Shown: one piece after another, positions 1 to 6,112 of the stretch
Position numbering within the stretch: the stretch's first letter is position 1
Layout of the letters: each line of letters begins with the position of its first letter
Notes under the pieces: generated by a model
Database searches by the model: none
The model's input: only the letters and a program-made list of their open reading frames with translations
What the model was told of the DNA's origin: nothing
Translations under genes and position numbers: made by a program
NCBI GenBank assembly: GCA_029256565.1
Contig: JAQSXQ010000072.1
Span: 1 to 7,348 of the forward strand
Source of the DNA: Mycobacterium sp.
Lineage (GTDB): Bacteria > Actinomycetota > Actinomycetes > Mycobacteriales > Mycobacteriaceae
Reading direction: 5' to 3'
Length of the DNA stretch: 7,348 bases

Positions 1-653
1 CGGAGGTAGCGCACCTCGCGGCCGCTCTTGTTCGCGATCGTCGGCCCCTGGTCGTGCGCGAAGCCGATCAGGCCGTCGACGCGGCCCGAGAGCATCGCGG
101 CCATCTTGCCGGCGGCGTCGAGGCTCTGCTGCTTGACCTGATCGTCGGCGATGCCGACCTTGTCGAGGAAGATCGGGAACGTGGTCGTGGGCGCGTCACC
201 GGCGGAGACGGCGATGGTGCGGCCGACGAGATCCTGCGGCGTGTTGATCCCGGAGTCCGCGAACACCTGCACGGCCGACGGCGTGGTCTGCAGGTACACC
301 CCGGCGCTCTTGACGTCGACACCCTTGTCGATGTTGCTCAGCACCGCCGGGGTGTCGGCCCAGCCGAAGTCGGTCTGTTGGGAGCCGACGGCCTGCACGG
401 TCTTGGTGGAGCCCTGGCCGGCGTCGATCGTCAGGTCGACGCCGTGCTTGGCGAAGATTCCCTTCTCCACGCCGTAGTAGAAGGGCGCGTGCTCGCCGTA
501 GGGGTACCAGTTGAGCATCAGGGTTGCCGGCGCGGCCGATCCGTCGGCGGAATCGGTGCTCTCCGAACTGCTTCCGCCACAGGCGGTCAGGGTCAGAGCA
601 GTGGCGGTGGCGGCCGCGGCGATGGCGACGGCGCGGCGTCGGGTGAACGTCAT
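1..653 (-). CDS. ABC transporter substrate-binding lipoprotein, NMT1/THI5/SsuA-like (3' end cut off)
   Basis: This is the extracellular solute receptor of an ABC importer, expected to be anchored by lipid to the outer face of the membrane. The first 217 residues are visible and the gene continues past the left edge. The N-terminus has two to three arginines (TRRR, residues 4-7), a hydrophobic alanine-rich stretch (8-21) and a lipobox LTAC with the lipidated cysteine at residue 25, followed by a Ser/Gly/Asp-rich linker. The mature domain begins near LMLNWYPYGEHAPFYYGVEK (45-64) and GIFAKHGVDL (65-74), the usual opening of NMT1/THI5-like and SsuA-like receptors; DLVGRTIAV (141-149) and GRVDG (190-194) also fit. 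The ATG at 653-651 is supported by AAGGAG at 665-660 with a 6-nt spacer. The gene follows the permease by 35 nt, so they form an operon. The ligand is not recognisable; the fold is usually associated with nitrate, sulfonates, thiamine precursors or aromatic compounds. Confidence 0.9.
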   Translation of the reverse strand, partial: MTFTRRRAVAIAAAATATALTLTACGGSSSESTDSADGSAAPATLMLNWYPYGEHAPFYYGVEKGIFAKHGVDLTIDAGQGSTKTVQAVGSQQTDFGWADTPAVLSNIDKGVDVKSAGVYLQTTPSAVQVFADSGINTPQDLVGRTIAVSAGDAPTTTFPIFLDKVGIADDQVKQQSLDAAGKMAAMLSGRVDGLIGFAHDQGPTIANKSGREVRYL

Positions 654-667
654 GGGTGTCTCCTTGA

Positions 668-698
668 GTGGGTCAGACGGCGGGTGGGTCAGACGGCG
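668..698. repeat. Tandem duplication, 15-bp unit with 16-bp period, at the permease stop
   Basis: GTGGGTCAGACGGCG occurs at 668-682 and again at 684-698. On the minus strand each copy carries GCCGTCTGA. The permease stop codon (691-689) lies in the copy met first, and the second copy holds a redundant, out-of-frame TGA at 675-673. The duplication fills most of the 35-nt gap between the permease and receptor genes. Without it the gap would be about 19 nt. It looks like a replication-slippage product. Confidence 0.85.
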
Positions 699-1564
699 TG
701 GGTGGTCGATGACGCGGCGCGTCGTGAGGAATGCCAGGGGATGAGCAGCTTCTCGGCGATCTCGATGATGGCGAAGAGCACGATGCCCAGGAAGGACATG
801 ATGATCAGGGCGGCGAACAGCATCGCGGTGTCGACGTTGCCGTTCGCCTGGAGGATGACGTAGCCGAGTCCTTCGTTGGAGCCCACGAACTCACCCACCA
901 CGGCGCCGGTGACTGCGAGCGTGGCAGCGACCTTCAGACCGGACATGAGCTGCGGCAGCGAGGCCGGGAACCGGATCTTCATGAAGGTCTTGAAACGGCT
1001 CGCACCCATCGTCGAGGTGAGTTCGAGGATCTCGGGATCCACCGTCCGCAAACCTGCGAGACAGGAGATGACGACCGGGAAGAACGCCATCAGCACGGCG
1101 ACGAGGATCTTCGGCGAGGGGCCGAAGCCGAGCCACACGATGAACAGTGGCGCGATCGCGATCTTGGGCACCACCTGTGCGAAGAGGATCAACGGGTAGA
1201 CCGTCTTCTCCACGTTCGAGGAGTACACCATCACGACGGCCATCAGGACGCCGAAGACGGCGGCGATCGCGAAGCCGATCACCGTCTCCCAGGTGGTCAC
1301 CCAGGTGTTCTGGGCCAGGTAGGCGGCATTCTCCTGGGCCGTGGCCCAGGTGTCGGCCGGCGACGGGAGGATGTAGGGCGCGACCAGTTCGGCCTCCGTC
1401 ACGGCCCACCAGCCTGCGAGCAGCGCGGCCAACAGCGCCATCGGGCGCCAGAAGTTCGACAGGGTGGCGCGTGGTGAGAACGATGGGCGGCGCGGTCGTC
1501 GTGATGCCGGCTGCGAGACCGGCTGCGCGGTGTCGCGCAGCCCGGCCGGAGCGGTAACGGCCAT
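689..1564 (-). CDS. ABC transporter permease (BPD_transp_1, SsuC/ThiX-like)
   Basis: This 291-residue protein is the membrane channel of an ABC importer. The first 35 residues are polar and Pro/Arg-rich (cytoplasmic). Hydrophobic segments follow at about 40-56, 94-115, 122-144, 152-171, 211-226 and 246-270, giving about six membrane helices. The cytoplasmic EAA loop that docks the ATPase is seen as ELTSTMGASRFKTFMKIRFP (181-200) followed by ASLP, with the expected glycine and the terminal I-R-x-P-x-x-L-P pattern. The length is slightly above the family norm because of the N-terminal extension. The ATG at 1564-1562 has an AGGA at 1574-1571 with 6-nt spacing. It is the first gene of the transporter operon, with its own promoter and a LacI-type operator upstream. 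The partner receptor gene follows. No ATPase is encoded here; it is either beyond the left edge or elsewhere. Confidence 0.93.
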   Translation of the reverse strand: MAVTAPAGLRDTAQPVSQPASRRPRRPSFSPRATLSNFWRPMALLAALLAGWWAVTEAELVAPYILPSPADTWATAQENAAYLAQNTWVTTWETVIGFAIAAVFGVLMAVVMVYSSNVEKTVYPLILFAQVVPKIAIAPLFIVWLGFGPSPKILVAVLMAFFPVVISCLAGLRTVDPEILELTSTMGASRFKTFMKIRFPASLPQLMSGLKVAATLAVTGAVVGEFVGSNEGLGYVILQANGNVDTAMLFAALIIMSFLGIVLFAIIEIAEKLLIPWHSSRRAASSTTHAV

Positions 1565-1610
1565 TGACAGTCCTAAGTTCGAAGGGCCCGGGCGATGTCA
1601 CTACCCGTTG

Positions 1611-1624
1611 GGAATGCGCTTTCC
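1611..1624. promoter_or_regulatory. LacI-type operator O1 of the transporter operon
   Basis: GGAATGCGCTTTCC is a palindrome apart from one mismatched pair, with a central CG, as is typical of LacI/GalR-family operators. On the minus strand it reads GGAAAGCGCATTCC, identical over 14 bases to the second site at 2815-2828. It lies 12 nt downstream of the putative -10 of the transporter promoter and 46 nt upstream of the permease start, where a bound repressor would block transcription. Assignment to the adjacent LacI-family protein is inferred from location and from the repetition of the site. Confidence 0.78.
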
Positions 1625-1636
1625 GAAGCAGGGCCG

Positions 1637-1666
1637 ACGATAACGTGATGCAGCCCACACTGTCAA
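1637..1666 (-). promoter_or_regulatory. Promoter of the permease/receptor operon
   Basis: Read on the minus strand, a perfect TTGACA (1666-1661) is followed by an 18-nt spacer and TATCGT (1642-1637), which fits the mycobacterial TANNNT -10. The start of transcription would fall near 1630, giving a leader of about 65 nt before the permease ATG and placing operator O1 just downstream of it. The promoter sits between the LacI gene stop and the permease start, so the transporter need not depend on read-through from the regulator gene. Confidence 0.72.
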
Positions 1667-1698
1667 CGCCTCCGCCGAGCCCGGCGTGTTCGCGCTGA

Positions 1699-2724
1699 TC
1701 AGAGGCGTGTGCTGTCGCGCAGGATCACGCGGCCGGGGATCCGCTCGCGCAGATCGTCGGCGTCGCCGTCGGTTCGCAACGCCAATTCGACGGCGCGCGT
1801 ACCGATCTCCTCCAGTGGCAACGCCACGGTCGACAGGCTGGGGGTGTGGTCGCGCAGTGTCGGGATGTCGTCGAAGCCGGCGATGCAGACGTCGCGCGGC
1901 ACGCTCAGGCCGAGGTCGCGCCACGCCGCAATCGCACCGATGGCCATGACGTCGGTGACGGCGAACACGCACACCGGCGGAGCCCCGGAATCGGCGGTCA
2001 CCTGCAACGCCGCGGCCAGCCGATGGGCCGCGGAATGGCCACCGTCGCGGGTGAAGTCACCGGATACCTCGACCAGTGGGGTGAGCCCGCGCCTGGCCAA
2101 GGTCTCGACGAAGCCGTTGCGACGGTCCACCGACGTGCGGATGTTGCCAGGCCCGCCGATCACGGCGAACCGCTGATGCCCGGCCTCGATCAGGGCGTCC
2201 GCCAATTGACCTGAGGCGTAGTGGTTCTCGGGTTCGACGGCGCCGCCGAACGCGAGCGGCTGCCCGATCGCGACCACGCGCCCGCCGTTGGCCCGGTAGC
2301 GGCCGAATTCGGTTTCCAGGTCACGGTCGAGGTCGCCGCTCTGACGGGAACCCGCCAGCACGATGGCGTCGGCGCGGTGCGAGATGAACGTGCTGACCGC
2401 GTCGCGCTCGATGTCGAAGTCGCGGTCGGTGCTGGCCAGCAGCACCTGTTTGTTGGCCGTTCTGGCGGCGAACTGCACGCCGCGGGCAATCGAGGAGAAG
2501 TACGGGTCCGCGATGTCGTGGACGATCAACCCCAGCAGGCCCGTCGAGGCGCGGGCGAGCGCCTGGGCCTGGGCATTTGGGACGTATCCGAGTTCGCGGG
2601 CGGCAGTGCGGACCCGGTCGGCGACGCCCTCGCCGGGAACGCGTGCCGACCCGTTGAGCACGCGCGACGCGGTGGCTTGCGAGACTCCCGCCCGCGCGGC
2701 CACGTCCTGCAGGGTCACCGCCAT
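1699..2724 (-). CDS. LacI/GalR-family transcriptional regulator
   Basis: This 341-residue protein is a full-length LacI-family regulator, expected to bind DNA as a dimer and respond to a sugar-like effector. The N-terminal helix-turn-helix is clear at residues 4-24 (TLQDVAARAGVSQATASRVL), followed by VRTAARELGYVPN (38-50) and a hinge-helix segment QAQALARAS (52-60). The effector domain starts at GLLGLIVHDIADPYFSSIARG (62-82) and has the usual DAIVLAG (119-125), FAVTDVMAIGA (254-264), FDDIP (284-288) and ALPLEEIGTRAVELAL (301-316) elements. The ATG at 2724-2722 is preceded by GAAGGA (2738-2733) with 8-nt spacing. The gene is divergent from the catabolic operon and is followed by the transporter operon. 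Two copies of one palindrome flank it, at 1611-1624 and 2815-2828, making it the natural candidate regulator of both operons. The effector is unknown. Confidence 0.95.
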   Translation of the reverse strand: MAVTLQDVAARAGVSQATASRVLNGSARVPGEGVADRVRTAARELGYVPNAQAQALARASTGLLGLIVHDIADPYFSSIARGVQFAARTANKQVLLASTDRDFDIERDAVSTFISHRADAIVLAGSRQSGDLDRDLETEFGRYRANGGRVVAIGQPLAFGGAVEPENHYASGQLADALIEAGHQRFAVIGGPGNIRTSVDRRNGFVETLARRGLTPLVEVSGDFTRDGGHSAAHRLAAALQVTADSGAPPVCVFAVTDVMAIGAIAAWRDLGLSVPRDVCIAGFDDIPTLRDHTPSLSTVALPLEEIGTRAVELALRTDGDADDLRERIPGRVILRDSTRL

Positions 2725-2785
2725 CTGCTGCGTCCTTCACGTCCTGGTTCGGCTGACCGGATCGACACGGGTCCGTACGCGACGC

Positions 2786-2814
2786 TTGACCGCCGCGCCT
2801 CGGCAGCTTACCGT
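2786..2814 (+). promoter_or_regulatory. Promoter of the catabolic operon
   Basis: TTGACC (2786-2791) is separated by 17 nt from TACCGT (2809-2814), a good match to the actinobacterial TTGACN / TANNNT pattern. The start of transcription is expected near 2821, inside the palindrome that directly abuts the -10. The leader of about 75 nt before the oxidoreductase ATG contains a strong stem-loop. Confidence 0.75.
2805..2810 (-). promoter_or_regulatory. Possible -10 of the lacI-family gene
   Basis: On the minus strand TAAGCT (2810-2805) fits TANNNT and would start transcription near 2798, about 74 nt before the regulator ATG. Its upstream spacer overlaps the operator at 2815-2828, which would allow autorepression. 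No convincing -35 is present at normal spacing, so this is a weak call. Confidence 0.3.
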
Positions 2815-2828
2815 GGAAAGCGCATTCC
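2815..2828. promoter_or_regulatory. LacI-type operator O2 of the catabolic operon
   Basis: GGAAAGCGCATTCC is a palindrome apart from one mismatched pair, centred on CG. It starts at the base after the putative -10 of the catabolic promoter and spans the expected transcription start, a classic repressor position. The same 14 bases occur in the same orientation relative to transcription at the transporter promoter (1611-1624, read on the minus strand). On the plus strand both copies are followed by GAAG. Confidence 0.8.
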
Positions 2829-2849
2829 GAAGTGCAACCGACCGCATTC

Positions 2850-2873
2850 GCGCGGCGTGGCATACGCCCGCGC
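2850..2873 (+). other. Stem-loop in the leader of the catabolic operon
   Basis: Bases 2850-2858 (GCGCGGCGT) pair with 2864-2873 (ACGCCCGCGC), leaving one bulged C at 2867 and a 5-nt loop GGCAT. This gives nine base pairs, eight of them G-C. It lies in the inferred 5' untranslated leader, ending 22 nt before the oxidoreductase ATG. No U-run follows, so it is not an ordinary intrinsic terminator. It might stabilise the leader or affect ribosome access, or be a chance product of high GC. Confidence 0.45.
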
Positions 2874-2895
2874 CCATCAGACGGGGCACACTCAC

Positions 2896-4074
2896 ATGTC
2901 TTCCTCCACCACCACCGCACCCCACGCAGAACGCCGGACCCTTCGCATCGCGATGAACGGCGTGACCGGCCGGATGGGGTACCGCCAGCATCTCGTCCGC
3001 TCGATCCTGCCGCTGCGCGACTCCGGCCTGACCCTCGACGACGGCACGCGCCTGGACGTCGAACCGATCCTCGTCGGCCGCAACGCCGATCGGCTCGCCG
3101 ACATGGCTGCCGAGCACGGCATCGAACACTGGACCACCGACGCCGCGTCGGTGATCGCCGACCCGTCGATCGACGTGTACTTCGACGCCCAGGTCACCTC
3201 CCGCCGCGTCGAGGCGCTGACCGCCGCCATCAAGGCGGGCAAGCACGTGTACACCGAGAAGCCCACTGCCGAGACGCTCACCGAGGCAATCGAACTCGCA
3301 CGGATGGCGGAGAACGCAGGCGTGGTCGCCGGCGTCGTGCACGACAAGCTCTACCTGCCCGGTCTGGTCAAGCTGCGCCGCCTGGTCGACGAGGGCTTCT
3401 TCGGCCGGATCCTCTCGATGCGCGGCGAGTTCGGCTACTGGGTCTTCGAAGGCGACGGCCAGGCCGCGCAACGCCCCAGCTGGAACTACCGCGCCGAGGA
3501 CGGCGGCGGCATCACCGTCGACATGTTCTGCCACTGGAACTACGTCATGGAGGGCCTGCTCGGCACCGTTCGGGCCGTCACCGCGAAGGCCGTCACCCAC
3601 ATCCCCACACGCTGGGACGAGTCCGGGACGGCCTATCCCGCCACCGCCGACGACGCCGCCTACGGCATCTTCGAGATCGAGGGCGGCATCATCGCCCAGA
3701 TCAACTCGTCGTGGGCGGTACGCGTCTACCGCGACGAACTCGTCGAGTTCCAGATCGACGGCACCCACGGGTCCGCGGTCGCCGGGCTGCGGCGCTGCGT
3801 CGCACAGCAGCGGGCGCACACCCCGAAACCGGTGTGGAACCCCGACCTGCCCGTCACCGAGAAGTTCCGCGACCAGTGGCTCGAGGTGCCCGCCAACGGT
3901 GACCTGGACAACGGGTTCAAGCTGCAGTGGGAGGAGTACCTGCGCGACGTCGTCGCCGGCAGGCCGCATCGCTTCGGGCTGCTGTCGGCAGCGCGCGGCG
4001 TGCAACTCGCCGAACTCGGCCTGACCAGCTCCGCCCGGGGCATCCGCGTCGAGGTGCCGGAGATCGCGCTGTGA
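2896..4074 (+). CDS. Gfo/Idh/MocA-family NAD(P)-dependent oxidoreductase
   Basis: This 392-residue protein belongs to the family that oxidises or reduces sugars, inositols and related polyols with NAD(P). A Rossmann nucleotide-binding start is seen at RIAMNGVTGRMG (17-28), in the spaced-glycine form. The family EKP motif is at 121-123 in AGKHVYTEKPTAET; K122 is the expected catalytic lysine. The C-terminal substrate domain contains GGGITVDMFCHW (203-214), where D209 and H213 match the conserved D-x-x-x-H active-site pattern. The ATG at 2896 is chosen because it precedes the Rossmann strand by a short extension; the open frame upstream runs through the promoter and operator and is not coding. 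The ribosome-binding site is weak (GGGG at 2883-2886). It is the first gene of a three-gene operon behind a LacI-controlled promoter; its stop overlaps the next start by 4 nt. The exact substrate cannot be told from sequence; a sugar, sugar acid or polyol is inferred. Confidence 0.92.
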   Translation: MSSSTTTAPHAERRTLRIAMNGVTGRMGYRQHLVRSILPLRDSGLTLDDGTRLDVEPILVGRNADRLADMAAEHGIEHWTTDAASVIADPSIDVYFDAQVTSRRVEALTAAIKAGKHVYTEKPTAETLTEAIELARMAENAGVVAGVVHDKLYLPGLVKLRRLVDEGFFGRILSMRGEFGYWVFEGDGQAAQRPSWNYRAEDGGGITVDMFCHWNYVMEGLLGTVRAVTAKAVTHIPTRWDESGTAYPATADDAAYGIFEIEGGIIAQINSSWAVRVYRDELVEFQIDGTHGSAVAGLRRCVAQQRAHTPKPVWNPDLPVTEKFRDQWLEVPANGDLDNGFKLQWEEYLRDVVAGRPHRFGLLSAARGVQLAELGLTSSARGIRVEVPEIAL

Positions 4075-5267
4075 CGCTCACCGACGCGCCGACCGACCTC
4101 GTCGTCACCCTTCCCCTCGACGGCGAACTGCGCGCACACCGCCTCGGCGCACCGGGCCCGTGGCGCAAACCCGACGGGCCGATCCGGTCCCGAATCGCCT
4201 ACGCTGCAGCGCACGTCGTGCCCCGCACTACGGCCGACAACGCACCCGGCGCGCCCGCCGACCTCGACTGGGACGCCACGCTGGCCTACCGCCACGAGCT
4301 GTGGTCGTACGGGCTGGGCGTCGCCGACGCCATGGACACCGCCCAGCGCGGCATGGGCATGGACTGGGACGCCACCGCCGAGTTGATCCGACGCAGCGGC
4401 GAGGAAGCCGCCAAGTCGGGTGGACGGTTGGCCTGCGGCGCAGGTACCGACCAACTGCGTCTCGCCGACGTTCCGTCCGGGGTGGCGGGGCTGCGGATGA
4501 TCGGCGATGCCTACCGCGAGCAGATCGACGTCGTCGCAGGCGCAGGCGCCCGCGTCGTCGTGATGGCGTCCCGGGCACTGGCCGCGGTCGCACAGTCGCC
4601 AGAGGACTACCTGACCGTGTACCGGACGCTGCTGGCCCACGTGGACCGGCCCGTCGTCCTGCACTGGCTGGGGGAGATGTTCGATCCCGCGCTGCGCGGC
4701 TACTGGGGCAGCACCGACGTGGACTCGGCGACTGCGACCTTCCTGCGCCTGATCGAAGAACACGCCGAGAAGGTCGACGGTGTCAAGGTGTCCCTGCTCG
4801 ACGCCGACCACGAAATCGCGCTGCGCCGCGCACTTCCCGCCGGCGTCCGGCTCTATACCGGCGACGACTTCAACTATCCGGAACTCATCGTCGGCGACGA
4901 CCGAGGGCATTCCGACGCGCTGCTGGGCATCTTCGCCGCCATCTATCCGGCCGCGTCCACGGCGCTGCAGGAGCTCGATGCCGGCGACGCCGGGCGCGCC
5001 CGCGCGATCCTGGACTCGACCCAGGAGTTGGGGCGGCACGTGTTCGAGGCTCCCACCTACTACTACAAGACCGGCATCGCGTTCCTGGCCTGGCTCAACG
5101 GTCGCCAACCAGGTTTCGCGATGGTCGGGGGACTGGCCGGCGGCAGATCGGTGCCCCACCTGTCCCGGCTGTTCGTGCTGGCCGACCGCGCCGGGCTACT
5201 CGCCGACCCCGACCTCGCCGCCCACCGCATGCGACTGTTCCTCGGCGTGAACGGGATCGAGCAGTGA
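4071..5267 (+). CDS. DUF993 protein, dihydrodipicolinate synthase-like aldolase superfamily
   Basis: This 398-residue protein resembles the DUF993 family, a poorly characterised branch of the class I aldolase (DHDPS/N-acetylneuraminate lyase) TIM barrels and longer than the usual 290-310 residues. Features that fit the superfamily are CGAGTDQL (122-129) at the place of the substrate-binding GTTGE loop, VDGVKVS (235-241) with K239 at the expected Schiff-base lysine, LYTGDDFNY (261-269) at the SGDD turn, and GHSDALLGIFAAIYP (279-293) at the late-barrel G-x-x-S region. The usual YNxP motif with its catalytic tyrosine appears to be replaced by HWLG (198-201), so the chemistry may differ from DHDPS. 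The GTG start at 4071 overlaps the preceding stop as GTGA, implying translational coupling; codons upstream in this frame lie inside the oxidoreductase gene. A carbon-carbon lyase or dehydratase acting on an oxidised sugar is an inference only. Confidence 0.87.
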   Translation: MTLTDAPTDLVVTLPLDGELRAHRLGAPGPWRKPDGPIRSRIAYAAAHVVPRTTADNAPGAPADLDWDATLAYRHELWSYGLGVADAMDTAQRGMGMDWDATAELIRRSGEEAAKSGGRLACGAGTDQLRLADVPSGVAGLRMIGDAYREQIDVVAGAGARVVVMASRALAAVAQSPEDYLTVYRTLLAHVDRPVVLHWLGEMFDPALRGYWGSTDVDSATATFLRLIEEHAEKVDGVKVSLLDADHEIALRRALPAGVRLYTGDDFNYPELIVGDDRGHSDALLGIFAAIYPAASTALQELDAGDAGRARAILDSTQELGRHVFEAPTYYYKTGIAFLAWLNGRQPGFAMVGGLAGGRSVPHLSRLFVLADRAGLLADPDLAAHRMRLFLGVNGIEQ

Positions 5268-6100
5268 GCGACTCGTTCGGCCGGCTGTCGCTGAACACCA
5301 AGACCACCAACGCCTGGACTCTGCGCGAGGCCGTCGAGGGCGCCGCGGCGGCGGGGCTGCCCGCCGTCGGGCTGTGGCGCGACCGCGTGGCCGAAGCAGG
5401 TGTCGACGAAGCAACGAAGATACTGCGAGACAACGGCATCCGTGCCTCCAGCCTGTGCCGAGGCGGATTCCTCACCGGCTTCGACGAGGGAGCAGTCGAC
5501 GACAACCGGCGGGCGATCGACGAGGCCGCGACGCTCGGCGCCCCCGAACTGGTCGTCGTCGCAGGCGGCATACCCGACCGCGACCTGCCCGGCGCGCGGG
5601 CGCGATTGGCCGACCGGCTGGCCGCGTTGGTGCCGTACGCCGCCGACCGCGGCGTGCGCCTGGCGCTGGAACCCCTGCACCCGATGTACTGCGCCGACCG
5701 TGCCGTCATCTCGACACTCGGCCAAGCCCTTGCACTGGCGGCGCCGCACCCCGCGCACGTCGTGGGCGTGGTCGTCGACACCTTCCACGTCTGGTGGGAC
5801 CCGGACCTTCGGGCTCGGGTCGCCGAGGCGGGAACCAAGGGCCGGATCAGCAGCTACCAGATATGCGACTGGCTGGTGCCGATGGCTGCCGACCCGCTGA
5901 TGTCGCGCGGCATGATGGGCGACGGCGTCATCGACTTCGCGTCGATCACCGAGATGGTGACCGCCGCCGGCTACCGCGGCGACGTCGAGGTCGAGATCTT
6001 CAACGACGACGTGTGGTCCGCCGACCCGCGCGACGTGGTCGAGACCATGAAGCGTCGATACCGGAAGCTGGTGCTGCCCAGTCTCGGCGAGACGCCCTAG
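5264..6100 (+). CDS. Sugar phosphate isomerase/epimerase family protein (AP_endonuc_2 TIM barrel)
   Basis: This 278-residue protein has the xylose-isomerase-like TIM barrel shared by inosose dehydratase, hydroxypyruvate isomerase and several sugar epimerases. Likely divalent-metal ligands are E136 in LALEPLHP (133-140), D172 in VVDTFHVWWD (170-179), with H175 completing the D-x-x-H motif, and E244 in VEVEIFND (241-248). The segment SSYQICDW (196-203) occupies the strand that often supplies another metal-binding His; Q199 lies there instead. The early barrel strand LPAVGLWRDR (32-41) and the loop SLCRGGF (63-69) also fit. The GTG at 5264 overlaps the DUF993 stop as GTGA. It ends the catabolic operon and stops 12 nt from the convergent enoyl-CoA hydratase gene, with no clear terminator between. 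The role could be isomerisation, epimerisation or dehydration of the oxidoreductase product; which one is not visible. It lacks an obvious signal peptide and should be cytoplasmic. Confidence 0.88.
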   Translation: MSDSFGRLSLNTKTTNAWTLREAVEGAAAAGLPAVGLWRDRVAEAGVDEATKILRDNGIRASSLCRGGFLTGFDEGAVDDNRRAIDEAATLGAPELVVVAGGIPDRDLPGARARLADRLAALVPYAADRGVRLALEPLHPMYCADRAVISTLGQALALAAPHPAHVVGVVVDTFHVWWDPDLRARVAEAGTKGRISSYQICDWLVPMAADPLMSRGMMGDGVIDFASITEMVTAAGYRGDVEVEIFNDDVWSADPRDVVETMKRRYRKLVLPSLGETP

Positions 6101-6112
6101 CTCTCAGCGTGC

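Noticed and set aside
54..863. Long plus-strand open frame opposite the receptor and permease genes
   Set aside because: It has low-complexity Gly/Arg/Asp-rich composition, matches no family I know, and lies antisense to two genes with clear family motifs. Such frames are expected in DNA this GC-rich.
1673..1686. Small hairpin (CGCCG, 4-nt loop, CGGCG) after the regulator stop
   Set aside because: The stem is only 5 bp with no U-run on either strand, so calling it a terminator would be guesswork.
2221..2895. Upstream in-frame extension of the oxidoreductase frame
   Set aside because: It lies antisense to the LacI-family gene and crosses the promoter, operator and leader. The family's Rossmann fold starts shortly after the ATG at 2896.
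3726..5159. Long minus-strand open frame opposite the catabolic operon
   Set aside because: It is a GC-driven shadow of the oxidoreductase and DUF993 genes with no recognisable domain and no credible start signal.
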